Source: Chryseobacterium sp. MFBS3-17 (GTDB lineage: Bacteria > Bacteroidota > Bacteroidia > Flavobacteriales > Weeksellaceae). Taken from it: a stretch of DNA of 64,000 nt. A program made the translations under genes and the position numbers. Location: contig NZ_JAJEWK010000009.1 in the NCBI RefSeq assembly GCF_020687745.1, positions 62,001 through 126,000 of the forward strand. Direction: 5' to 3'. Within the stretch, counting starts at the first letter, position 1. Each line of letters starts with the position of its first letter. Positions 39,323 to 46,367 of the stretch are shown one piece after another. The notes under the pieces are model-generated. The model saw nothing but the letters and a program-made list of their open reading frames with translations. It ran no database searches and was not told the DNA's origin.

Positions 39323-39395
39323 TTCTTTTCTAAAAGATTACTTAAACGAGAAGTGGAAGTTCGAAGGGACATTCAGCACCGCTAAATAATCTGCG

Positions 39396-39416
39396 AAAAG
39401 TGTCATAAACACTTCA
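39396..39416 (-). terminator. Weak leftward terminator after the Cys-rich gene
   Basis: Read leftward, aagtgt / acactt with loop ttatg is followed by tttt. It lies 37 bases past the Cys-rich gene's stop and suggests that gene is transcribed separately from the copper operon. Confidence 0.4.
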
Positions 39417-39450
39417 CGACCAGACACAATTCGGGCTGTAAAAGAAGATC

Positions 39451-39867
39451 TTAACCTATTTTGGGCGGTTCCCAAATGGTATGGAATCCACCGGAGTAAT
39501 GGGGATTCTGATAAAAGAAATTAGAATTTTTGTCATCGTAACCGGACGCTTCGTTTTTAGAATCCTCTAAAAATTTGCTGTCTGCTAGAATGGTATACTG
39601 AGCAGTGCTGCAAAGGTTACCGCTGCAATTTCCTGAGCATCCATCGGTTTGACAATTGTGTGATTTTGGGTGACAGCATTCTTCTTTGCAATCGCCGCTG
39701 TCGCAAGACGGCTGTATCTGTGCGAATGACTGTTTTATGAAAGTTTGCGAATTGGTCGCGGTTTTAATAACCTGCTTCTCCTTTTTACTGCAAGCCTGAG
39801 AAATCCCTGGCGCCAGAAATAACGCGAGTGTAAGGGAAAGCAACAGTATTTTAAAATTTCCGACCAT
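39451..39867 (-). CDS. Cys-rich secreted protein with C-terminal W-PP-K motif
   Basis: The frame is open to 39885, but MVGNFKILLLSLTLALFLAP at 39867 gives a proper signal peptide, so I use that start (138 residues). The middle is packed with Cys and His: SCDSGDCKEECCHPKSHNCQ and then CSGNCSGNLC. The C-terminus HTIWEPPKIG echoes IWQPPRLC of the other island Cys-rich protein, as does the overall plan. The Cys clusters are likely soft-metal ligands, in metallothionein fashion. It sits first on the metal side of the integrase remnant, with its own -7 promoter element. Confidence 0.75.
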   Translation of the reverse strand: MVGNFKILLLSLTLALFLAPGISQACSKKEKQVIKTATNSQTFIKQSFAQIQPSCDSGDCKEECCHPKSHNCQTDGCSGNCSGNLCSTAQYTILADSKFLEDSKNEASGYDDKNSNFFYQNPHYSGGFHTIWEPPKIG

Positions 39868-39882
39868 TGTAAGTAAACAGCA

Positions 39883-39890
39883 CAAAGATA
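39883..39890 (-). promoter_or_regulatory. -7 element upstream of the Cys-rich gene
   Basis: Read leftward, TATCTTTG matches TANNTTTG and lies 15 bases before the chosen start at 39867. A TTTA at about the -33 position is one base off consensus. Confidence 0.5.
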
Positions 39891-39936
39891 GGGAATTATT
39901 TTAGAAGCTAAACTACTTCCTTAAAAAAGTTAGGGT

Positions 39937-40107
39937 TTACAACATATTAAACTTTGCCATAGCATTTATTTTTGTTTGATCTGCAATATCAATATAGGGC
40001 TTCATCGCAGCATAATCACTGTGACCAGTCCACTTCATCACGACCTGCGGTGGAATTCCTAAAGCCAAAGCGTTGCAGATAAAAGTTCGTCTGCCCGCGT
40101 GAGAACT
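39937..40107 (-). pseudogene. C-terminal remnant of a tyrosine integrase
   Basis: Read leftward, a 56-residue segment keeps the end of a tyrosine recombinase. It has the box SHAGRRTFICNALALG (H-x-x-R), the second His in MKWTGHSDYAAM and the nucleophile Tyr in KPYIDIADQ, and then stops at 39937. Upstream of SSHAGRR the frame turns into unrelated sequence and meets stops, so at least two thirds of the protein, including the first catalytic Arg, is gone. It lies 390 bases from tRNA-Gln, where the integrase of such an island belongs. A deletion or recombination has joined it to the unrelated rightward frame at 40099. Confidence 0.85.
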
Positions 40108-40389
40108 CAAGCAACCGCAGAGAATATATCCAAAATAGATGAGAAATTGGACGCATTGCCACTTACGGAGATTGCTTTAATTGAGCAATATGAAGAAGAA
40201 AAGAAAGTGCGAATGAAATTGAATGAGGATGTCGATTATGTGAAAGAGAGAAAGATTGAAAATGAAGTCCTTTTTCCGACAAGTGTTTCTGTTGACAATA
40301 AAAATTTTAGAAAGCAAATAGACAATGATCGAGCAAAAAACAATTACTTAAATACCGAACATGATTTTAGAACTGCAGCTCGAAGGTAA
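40099..40389 (+). CDS. Unrecognised protein tail beside the integrase remnant
   Basis: A 96-residue frame with a GTG start is rich in Lys, Glu and Asn and contains coiled-coil-like stretches such as ALIEQYEEEKKVRMKLNEDV. It looks coding in composition, but the frame overlaps the integrase remnant at its 5' end and has no upstream room, so the true N-terminus is probably lost. I do not recognise the family; a mobilisation or other mobile-element protein is one guess. It ends 103 bases before the attachment repeat. Confidence 0.35.
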   Translation: MRTQATAENISKIDEKLDALPLTEIALIEQYEEEKKVRMKLNEDVDYVKERKIENEVLFPTSVSVDNKNFRKQIDNDRAKNNYLNTEHDFRTAARR

Positions 40390-40424
40390 TTGTCATAGTT
40401 TAGGTCTAAAAACTTTTAAAAGAA

Positions 40425-40460
40425 AAAAAATCAGGGACGTTAGTCCCTGATTTAGTCCCT
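40425..40460. repeat. Candidate integrase arm-type repeats, right end
   Basis: tcagggac, ttagtccctga and gatttagtccct lie in close order, one inverted relative to the others. The last string also occurs at 19265-19276 near the left end. They start 33 bases inside the right attachment repeat. Confidence 0.5.
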
Positions 40461-40492
40461 AATAATCGTAAAACACTGATTAACAGTACTTG

Positions 40493-40510
40493 TTTGTAGA
40501 CCCACAGGGA
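40493..40510. repeat. Right attachment-site repeat (attR) at the tRNA-Gln 3' end
   Basis: This is the same 18 bases as 19137-19154. Here they contain the acceptor end and part of the T arm of tRNA-Gln, so insertion left the tRNA intact. Confidence 0.85.
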
Positions 40511-40568
40511 CTCGAACCCCGAATGACTGAACCAAAATCAGGTGTGTTGCCAATTACACCATGGGTCT
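40497..40568 (-). tRNA. tRNA-Gln (anticodon TTG)
   Basis: Read leftward, a 72-base cloverleaf is visible. The acceptor AGACCCA pairs with TGGGTCT plus discriminator A. The D loop holds TAATTGGCAAC, the anticodon loop TTTTGGT gives anticodon TTG (reads CAA), and the T loop is GGTTCGAGTCC. No CCA is encoded. The 3' end is the insertion site of the metal island. Confidence 0.95.
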
Positions 40569-40665
40569 GTCCGTTTAAGTGGTGCAAATTTAATACATTT
40601 TTCGAATAAAGCAAAGATTATCACTGAAAAAATTGATAAATTTATACTTTAAAATATGCGGTACC

Positions 40666-41703
40666 ATGCGGATTGATTTTAAGAATCTCAATATGAATAA
40701 TTTACAGCCCAAGGATGTTTTCGGGCAAAAGGTGTATCAATTTATCGAAGAGTGGCATTCCCCGGGAAAAACCGTATCCGTGCAGACTTCCGGCTCTACG
40801 GGTGTCCCGAAAATCTTTCAGATTGAAAAAGAAAAAATGAAACATTCGGCCCGCATGACTTGTGATTTCCTGGGTCTGAACCCCGGCAACACCGCATTGC
40901 TGTGCCTGCCCGTAGAATATATCTCCGGCAAAATGATGGTGGTGCGCGCAATGGAGCGAAATCTGATGCTGCACGTTCGTCACCCGTCTCTACAACCACT
41001 GGAAGGTCTGCAGGACGAGATTGATTTTTGTGCCATGACTCCGCTGCAGGTTGAGCACTCGCTGGAACAACTGCACCTGATTAAAAATCTGATCATTGGG
41101 GGTGCACAGGTCTTAGAAAGTCTGATTGCCAGAATTGAACAGCAGTCCGGATGCCGCAATCCCGCGCAGCGTATTTTTGAAACCTATGGCATGAGCGAAA
41201 CGCTGTCGCATATCGGTTTGAAAGAAATTTATCCGAATCGCCAAGACTACTTTACAGTTTTTGAGGGCATAGAAATTGGCCTGGATGAAAGGGGATGCCT
41301 GAAGATTAACGCGCCGCAACTGAATCCGGAAGTATTATTGACCAATGATCTGGTAGAACTCAGGAATGAAAAGCAGTTCCGCTTTCTGGGCAGAACAGAC
41401 CACATCATTAACTCCGGTGGGGCAAAAATATTCCCCGAGCAACTGGAGGCACTGGTCAGGCAAAAGATTCCGGGAGAAGCGTTATTTATAGGAGCAGATG
41501 ATGAGGTTTTGGGGCATAAACTGGTGTTGGTGATAGAGGGATTTTATTTTTCTGAAGATGAAATCCGGGAAAAACTGAAAACGGTTCCCTTCGAAAAGTC
41601 TTTTCATCATCCGAAAGAGATTATCTTTGTCAAAGAAATTCCCCGCACCCCCAATGGTAAAGTGAACCGGAATGCATTGCGGAACATTATAAGGGATTTA
41701 TAA
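40666..41703 (+). CDS. AMP-binding acyl-CoA ligase, MenE-like
   Basis: The 345-residue protein is a short member of the adenylate-forming family, resembling o-succinylbenzoate-CoA ligase (MenE) of menaquinone synthesis. Motifs are the phosphate-binding VQTSGSTGVPKIF, the TYGMSET adenylation motif, LGRTDHIINSGGAKIFPEQLE and the C-terminal catalytic Lys in PRTPNGKVNRNAL. The frame opens at 40633, but the Met at 40666 (MRIDFKNL) is the more likely start. arfB follows 8 bases later. The MenE role is probable; other acyl-CoA ligase roles remain possible. Confidence 0.85.
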   Translation: MRIDFKNLNMNNLQPKDVFGQKVYQFIEEWHSPGKTVSVQTSGSTGVPKIFQIEKEKMKHSARMTCDFLGLNPGNTALLCLPVEYISGKMMVVRAMERNLMLHVRHPSLQPLEGLQDEIDFCAMTPLQVEHSLEQLHLIKNLIIGGAQVLESLIARIEQQSGCRNPAQRIFETYGMSETLSHIGLKEIYPNRQDYFTVFEGIEIGLDERGCLKINAPQLNPEVLLTNDLVELRNEKQFRFLGRTDHIINSGGAKIFPEQLEALVRQKIPGEALFIGADDEVLGHKLVLVIEGFYFSEDEIREKLKTVPFEKSFHHPKEIIFVKEIPRTPNGKVNRNALRNIIRDL

Positions 41704-41711
41704 AGAATACA

Positions 41712-42104
41712 ATGACAGATTTCAGTTCCGAACTTACGTACAAAACCTCCCGCTCTTCCGGCGCGGGCGGGCAAAATGTGAATAAAGTGGAAACTGCCGT
41801 CACCGTCATGTGGAAGGTGGCTGATTCTGCATTCTTTTCAGAAGATGAAAAACTGCGGATTTCAGAAAAATTGAAAAACAGAATCAACGCCGGGGGAATT
41901 CTTCAGCTTACGGTTACCGAAAGCCGCACCCAGTTGCAAAACAGGAAAATTGCTTCCGCTAGAATACTGGAGCTGGTGAATCAGGCTTTGTATATTCCCA
42001 AATCGCGGAAAGCCACCAAGCCGTCCCGCGCACAGATTGAAAAGCGGCTGAAGACCAAAAAACATCTTTCGGAAAAGAAACAAAACCGTAAATTCAGGAT
42101 ATAA
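41712..42104 (+). CDS. arfB: Peptidyl-tRNA hydrolase ArfB (ribosome rescue)
   Basis: ArfB frees stalled ribosomes on non-stop mRNAs by hydrolysing peptidyl-tRNA. The 130-residue protein has the catalytic GGQ motif in SRSSGAGGQNVNKVETAV and the basic C-terminal tail (RLKTKKHLSEKKQNRKFRI) that enters the empty mRNA channel. It is 8 bases downstream of the MenE-like gene and is probably co-transcribed. Confidence 0.93.
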   Translation: MTDFSSELTYKTSRSSGAGGQNVNKVETAVTVMWKVADSAFFSEDEKLRISEKLKNRINAGGILQLTVTESRTQLQNRKIASARILELVNQALYIPKSRKATKPSRAQIEKRLKTKKHLSEKKQNRKFRI

Positions 42105-42139
42105 ACATGTCCCCGGCAGACCAATCATTTAATATTTCG

Positions 42140-42147
42140 TATATTTG
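42140..42147 (+). promoter_or_regulatory. -7 element upstream of the small frame and Gre-type gene
   Basis: TATATTTG matches TANNTTTG. No good -33 element is present, so the match is suggestive only. Confidence 0.45.
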
Positions 42148-42179
42148 TAGGAAAGTCAATGGCTAAATAATTGATTGAA

Positions 42180-42284
42180 ATGCAGAATTTTAGAGATGAC
42201 AGACGAATCCGCGGACTATTGAAGTCACTGTGGTATCTGCATCGTGATATTTTTTTGAAAAACTCCAAGGAGTTTGTCCACTAA
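42180..42284 (+). CDS. Possible leader peptide, 34 residues
   Basis: An ATG 33 bases after the -7-type element opens a 34-codon frame (MQNFRDDRRIRGLLKSLWYL, then HRDIFLKNSKEFVH). It ends one base before a hairpin. It is Arg/Leu-rich and unrecognised. Placement between promoter, hairpin and the Gre-type gene is what raises it above chance. Confidence 0.3.
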   Translation: MQNFRDDRRIRGLLKSLWYLHRDIFLKNSKEFVH

Positions 42285-42429
42285 GCCCTGTTTCGTTCGC
42301 AACAGGGACATTCTACTTGAAAAAACCATTTAACCGGGATACTTCCGTAAAGAAATCATGTACCACAGCGTCGTCATTTCTTCTGCGGGCGATGGAAGTA
42401 TTTCCACCATTCAAATAAAAAATATCGTT

Positions 42430-42810
42430 ATGTCAGAACATATTATCGTGACCACAGGAATTTATGATGCTATTAAAGAACACTTAAGAAGAAGAAAAGT
42501 GAGCATTCCGGAAGAAAATCGTCTTACCGCAGAATTGCGTACGGCAAAGCAGGTGCTGAGAAGGGAGTTGCCACAAGATGTGGTGACTGTAGATCGTGTG
42601 GTAACCCTGAAGGATCACGACACCCAAGAGGAGAATGAGTACATCTTTGTGTCCTCTAACCGGGCGAAGCCCAAAAAGAACAAGCACTCCATTTTATCTG
42701 ATATCGCTCTTGCAGTGGTAGGGTATAAAGTAGGAGATGTGATCAGTTGGCCGTTCCGCGACGGAGAACGCAAGCTGGAAATTGTGAATGTACAACCCTG
42801 GCAAGGTTAA
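42430..42810 (+). CDS. GreA/GreB-family transcription factor (C-terminal domain type)
   Basis: The 126-residue product starts at 42430 (MSEHIIVTTGIYDAIKEHLR); the upstream in-frame Met at 42358 adds residues without family similarity. The C-terminal half has the Gre FKBP-like fold (EENEYIFVSSNRA, then LSDIALAVVGYKVGDVISWP), which binds RNA polymerase. A short helical N-terminus replaces the long coiled coil of GreA, so it resembles Rnk-like or Bacteroidota-specific members more than a cleavage factor. A shared terminator follows. Confidence 0.82.
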   Translation: MSEHIIVTTGIYDAIKEHLRRRKVSIPEENRLTAELRTAKQVLRRELPQDVVTVDRVVTLKDHDTQEENEYIFVSSNRAKPKKNKHSILSDIALAVVGYKVGDVISWPFRDGERKLEIVNVQPWQG

Positions 42811-42816
42811 AAAACA

Positions 42817-42850
42817 AAAGGCTGCTTCAGAAATGAGGCAGCCTTTTTTA
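42817..42850. terminator. Bidirectional terminator
   Basis: aaaaggctgc / gcagccttttt forms a stem around ttcagaaatgag, with A and T runs on both sides. It lies between the convergent Gre-type and deoxyhypusine-synthase-like genes and can serve both. Confidence 0.88.
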
Positions 42851-42862
42851 TGGTTGAAAATG

Positions 42863-43837
42863 CTATGAATTTTCCAGAATATAAGAGAAAATAAGCGGTG
42901 CGCAAATGGTGGCATCACTTTCAACGATATATTTCGGTGTATTGATGTCCAGTTTTCCCCAGGTGATTTTTTCATTCGGTACCGCCCCGGAATAGGAACC
43001 GTAAGAAGTAGTTGAATCAGAAATCTGGCAGAAATAAGACCAGAACGGGATGTCATGCATCTCCAGATCCTGATACAGCATCGGTACCACACAGATCGGG
43101 AAGTCACCGGCAATACCGCCGCCTATCTGGAAGAATCCCACGCCTTTACCGCCCGAATTTTTCGGATACCAGTCGGCAAGATACGTCATATACTCAATTC
43201 CGGATTTCATGGTAGAAGGTTTCAGATTCCCTTTGATGCAGTAGCTGGCGAAGATATTTCCCATGGTAGAATCTTCCCATCCCGGTACTACAATCGGCAG
43301 GTTCTTTTGGGCTGCGGCCAGCATCCAGGAATTTTCTTCCGGGATCTGGTAATATTGTTCCAGCACACCAGAGAGTAACATTTTGTACATATATTCGTGC
43401 GGGAAATAGCGCTCTCCTTTTTCCTCTGCATCTTTCCAGATTTCGTAGATGTGTTTCTGCAGTTTTCTGAACGCTTCCTCTTCCGGGATACAGGTGTCGG
43501 TCACCCGGTTCAGGCCTTTTTCCAGCAATGCCCATTCCTGCTCGGGAGTCAGGTCACGGTAATTGGGAACCCGTACATAATGTTCATGAGCCACCAGATT
43601 CATCAGATCCTCCTCCAGATTAGCACCTGTGCAGGAAATGAACTGTACTTTGTCCTGACGGATCATTTCTGCCAGAATTTTCCCCAGTTCAGCGGTAGAC
43701 ATGGCTCCGGCCAGGGTAATCATCATTTTTCCTCCGTCGTTCAGATGGGCTACATAACCTTTGGCTGCATCTACCAAAGCCGCTGCATTAAAATGCAGGT
43801 AGTATTTTTCAATAAATTCAGTAATGGGCTTGTTCAT
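42863..43837 (-). CDS. Deoxyhypusine-synthase-family protein
   Basis: In archaea and eukaryotes deoxyhypusine synthase moves the aminobutyl group of spermidine to a Lys of the translation factor eIF5A. Bacteria have no eIF5A, so bacterial homologues must act on other substrates, probably polyamines. The 324-residue protein keeps the family core: MMITLAGAMSTAELGKIL, NLPIVVPGWEDSTMGN, a GGGIAGDFP turn and the active-site Lys region NEKITWGKLD. The start is at 43837 (MNKPITEFIEKYY); the frame opens 9 codons earlier. The gene is alone on this strand. Confidence 0.85.
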   Translation of the reverse strand: MNKPITEFIEKYYLHFNAAALVDAAKGYVAHLNDGGKMMITLAGAMSTAELGKILAEMIRQDKVQFISCTGANLEEDLMNLVAHEHYVRVPNYRDLTPEQEWALLEKGLNRVTDTCIPEEEAFRKLQKHIYEIWKDAEEKGERYFPHEYMYKMLLSGVLEQYYQIPEENSWMLAAAQKNLPIVVPGWEDSTMGNIFASYCIKGNLKPSTMKSGIEYMTYLADWYPKNSGGKGVGFFQIGGGIAGDFPICVVPMLYQDLEMHDIPFWSYFCQISDSTTSYGSYSGAVPNEKITWGKLDINTPKYIVESDATICAPLIFSYILENS

Positions 43838-43944
43838 TATTTTAATTTTTGCAAAGGTAAGCAATTAAACTGCTCCAAACCTGCTTAAATTTGTGGGCTG
43901 AGTGGTTCATGACTGATGAATTTTAAAGTTCTTATTTTTGACTG

Positions 43945-44250
43945 ATGAATGACATGTTTAAAAAGCAGGTGTTTGAGATTATCGGTATGATTCCGTCGGG
44001 CAGAATGACCAGTTACGGCGCGGTTGCAAAAGCTGTGGGATACCCCAATCATGCACGCCATGTGGGAAATGCGTTACGCGACTATGACGATGATTTCCCC
44101 GCACACCGGGTGTGCAATGCTACGGGTCATATCACCGCCGGTTGTCTGGAAGAATTTGTGCGGAAGCTGAAACGCGAAGGCATTGCGGTAGAAGGAACGA
44201 AAGTCTGTGATTTCCGGAGGGTTTTCTGGAATCCGCTGGATGAGATCTAG
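43945..44250 (+). CDS. Alkyltransferase-like (ATL) protein, Cys-less MGMT
   Basis: The 101-residue protein has the fold of O6-alkylguanine-DNA alkyltransferases (SGRMTSYGAVAKAVGYPNHARHVGNAL). At the active site PAHRV stands in place of PCHRV, so the methyl-accepting Cys is absent. Such ATL proteins bind O6-alkylguanine and recruit nucleotide excision repair; they do not reverse damage themselves. The length, about 100 residues, fits the ATL class. Met 1 or Met 4 could be the start. Confidence 0.85.
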   Translation: MNDMFKKQVFEIIGMIPSGRMTSYGAVAKAVGYPNHARHVGNALRDYDDDFPAHRVCNATGHITAGCLEEFVRKLKREGIAVEGTKVCDFRRVFWNPLDEI

Positions 44251-44252
44251 GG

Positions 44253-44281
44253 TTTCGGCGGCGGCTTCGCCGCCGCCGAAA
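44253..44281. repeat. GC-rich 12-bp hairpin
   Basis: tttcggcggcgg and ccgccgccgaaa enclose cttcg, three bases past the ATL stop. The stem is perfect but lacks a T tract, so its role as a terminator of the ATL gene is doubtful. Confidence 0.6.
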
Positions 44282-44291
44282 AGTCCGGTAC

Positions 44292-44323
44292 AAAAAAACC
44301 GGCGGAACCAAAGGTTCCGCCGG
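44292..44323 (-). terminator. Rho-independent terminator of htpG
   Basis: A perfect 11-bp stem (ccggcggaacc / ggttccgccgg, loop aaa) is followed, read leftward, by seven T. It lies 24 bases past the htpG stop. Confidence 0.9.
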
Positions 44324-44346
44324 AGCAATAAAATTGCAGTCTGTTT

Positions 44347-46239
44347 CTATTTTGATAAACCTTCGTAACTCCGCTGAATGAAAGCCGTAAGCTCTTTGCC
44401 CTTCAGCAGATTCTGAGACAATTTGGCCAGATCCAGCGCATGTTGAATCTGTGCGGTCTTCTCGCCCGTATCCTCTGTTTTTAGAATTTTTTCAGCCAGT
44501 GAACTGTTGGTATTGACCACCAGATTGTACATTTCGGGGAAACCGCCCATGCCGAACATTCCGCCACCGCCTGTAGCCTGCATATCTTTCATGCGACGCA
44601 TAAACTCGGGCTGTGTGATGATGAACGGAGCTTCAGCGCTGTCCAGATCTTCCAGTTGTACCGTGAAGGTAGTGTCAGAAATGCCTTCTTCCACACTCTT
44701 TTTCAATGTTTCTTTTTCGGTTTCGTTCAGTTTGGAAATCACCGGTTCGTCTTTCTTAATCAGATTGTTGATGTGGTCTGCATCTACTCTCGCAAAACGG
44801 ATTTTCTCCTTGGTGGTTTCCAGTTTCTGAATCAGGTGCGGCACTAGTGGTGAATCCAGCAGCAGTACTTCATATCCTTTATCTTTGGCGGTTTGTACAT
44901 AGCTGTGTTGGGCGTGTTCATCAGACGCATACAGAATAATGGTGTTGCCGTCCTTGTCGGTCTGGTTCGGCTGGATTTTTTCTATCAGCTCATTCCACAG
45001 CCGGAATTTACCGTCCACAGTCGGGTACAAGGCAAATTTATCTGATTTTTCATAGAATTTTTCCTCGGAAATCATTCCGTATTCAATGACGATTTTAATG
45101 TCGTTCCATTTCTGTTCGTAGTCTTCGCGGTTTTCATTAATCAGTGATGCCATTTTATCGGCCACCTTTTTGGTGATGTACGAAGAGATTTTCTTTACCG
45201 CACCATCGGCCTGCAAATAGGAGCGGGACACGTTCAGCGGGATGTCCGGTGAGTCTATAACCCCTCTCAGCAACATCAGGAAGTCGGGAACAATGCCTTT
45301 TACTTCATCCGTTACAAAAACCTGATTCTGATACAGCTGAATTTTGTCTTTTTCAATGTTCAGATTATTGGCAATTTTCGGGAAGAAAAGAATCCCGGTC
45401 AGGTTAAACGGATAATCTACATTCAGGTGAATGTGGAACAGCGGATCCTCGAACTGCATAGGATAGAGTTCCCGGTAAAAATTCAGGTAGTCCTCATCTT
45501 TAAGGTCAGCAGGTGCTTTGGTCCACGCCGGATTGGGATTGTTGATGATGTTTTCTACCTCTTTGGTTTCTGCTACCGCATCTTCCGGTGCGTCTTCCGG
45601 TAATGGCAGTACTTCCTGTCTGGTTCCGAACTGTATGGGAACCGGCATGAATTTATTGTACTTCAGCAGCAATTCGCGGATTCTGCTTTCTTCCAGAAAC
45701 TCGGTGGAATCCTCGGCAATATGCAGCGTGATTTCGGTTCCGCGGTCTGTTTTATCGGTGGTTTCTTCCAGGGTAAACTCGGGGCTGCCATCGCAGGTCC
45801 AGCGTACCGCCGGTTCGTCTTTATAGGATTTGGTGAGGATTTCCACTTTTTCTGCCACCATGAAAGCAGAATAGAATCCCAGCCCGAAATGTCCGATGAT
45901 GCCTGCATCTTTGGCACTATCTTTATATTTTTCCAGAAACTCTTCGGCGCCCGAGAATGCTACCTGGTTGATGTATTTTTCTACTTCGGCACCGGTCATC
46001 CCGATTCCCTGGTCTTTGATGTGGATTTTTTTGTTCTCTTGGTCTATTTTAACCTCAATCCGGGGATTGCCGTATTCGGTTTTGGCTTCTCCGATATTGG
46101 TGAGATGCTTCAGTTTCAGAGTGGCATCCGTGGCATTGGAGATCAGTTCACGCAGAAAAATTTCGTGATCACTGTACAGAAACTTCTTAATCAGCGGGAA
46201 AATGTTTTCCACTGAAACATTGATATTTCCTTTAGTCAT
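44347..46239 (-). CDS. htpG: Chaperone HtpG (Hsp90)
   Basis: HtpG is the bacterial Hsp90, a cytosolic ATP-driven dimeric chaperone. The 630-residue protein has the GHKL ATP site (EIFLRELISNATDATLKL, DQGIGMTGAEVEKYINQVA, GHFGLGFYSAFMVA), the middle domain with its catalytic Arg (NVSRSYLQ) and the C-terminal dimerisation domain. The start is at 46239 (MTKGNINVSVENIF); the frame opens 9 codons earlier. A strong terminator follows. Confidence 0.97.
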   Translation of the reverse strand: MTKGNINVSVENIFPLIKKFLYSDHEIFLRELISNATDATLKLKHLTNIGEAKTEYGNPRIEVKIDQENKKIHIKDQGIGMTGAEVEKYINQVAFSGAEEFLEKYKDSAKDAGIIGHFGLGFYSAFMVAEKVEILTKSYKDEPAVRWTCDGSPEFTLEETTDKTDRGTEITLHIAEDSTEFLEESRIRELLLKYNKFMPVPIQFGTRQEVLPLPEDAPEDAVAETKEVENIINNPNPAWTKAPADLKDEDYLNFYRELYPMQFEDPLFHIHLNVDYPFNLTGILFFPKIANNLNIEKDKIQLYQNQVFVTDEVKGIVPDFLMLLRGVIDSPDIPLNVSRSYLQADGAVKKISSYITKKVADKMASLINENREDYEQKWNDIKIVIEYGMISEEKFYEKSDKFALYPTVDGKFRLWNELIEKIQPNQTDKDGNTIILYASDEHAQHSYVQTAKDKGYEVLLLDSPLVPHLIQKLETTKEKIRFARVDADHINNLIKKDEPVISKLNETEKETLKKSVEEGISDTTFTVQLEDLDSAEAPFIITQPEFMRRMKDMQATGGGGMFGMGGFPEMYNLVVNTNSSLAEKILKTEDTGEKTAQIQHALDLAKLSQNLLKGKELTAFIQRSYEGLSK

Positions 46240-46324
46240 TTTGATAATTATTTTTGGATTTGACACTGAATTCTCAAAAAAAATACCATGCTGACGGAAG
46301 TGTCAAAATGGCATTTTTAAAACA

Positions 46325-46351
46325 TAAAAGACAGCCGAAGCTGCCTTTATT
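46325..46351 (-). terminator. Rho-independent terminator of recA
   Basis: Read leftward, aaag-gcagc / gctg-cttt with a ttcg loop is followed by a T-rich stretch. It lies 17 bases past the recA stop. Confidence 0.8.
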
Positions 46352-46367
46352 TTTCTAAACAACAAAA

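Larger units (their letters stand above)
42105..42429. other. Leader region ahead of the Gre-type gene
   Basis: About 325 bases. It contains a -7-type element TATATTTG (42140-42147), a possible 34-codon frame at 42180-42284 and a hairpin at 42286-42307 (ccctgtt / aacaggg). I see no further gene. Confidence 0.5.

Noticed and set aside
38848-39867. The Cys-rich gene as first gene of one long transcript with the copper operon
   Set aside because: A gap of 216 bases with a weak terminator and a candidate operator separates them, so I treat them as separate units.
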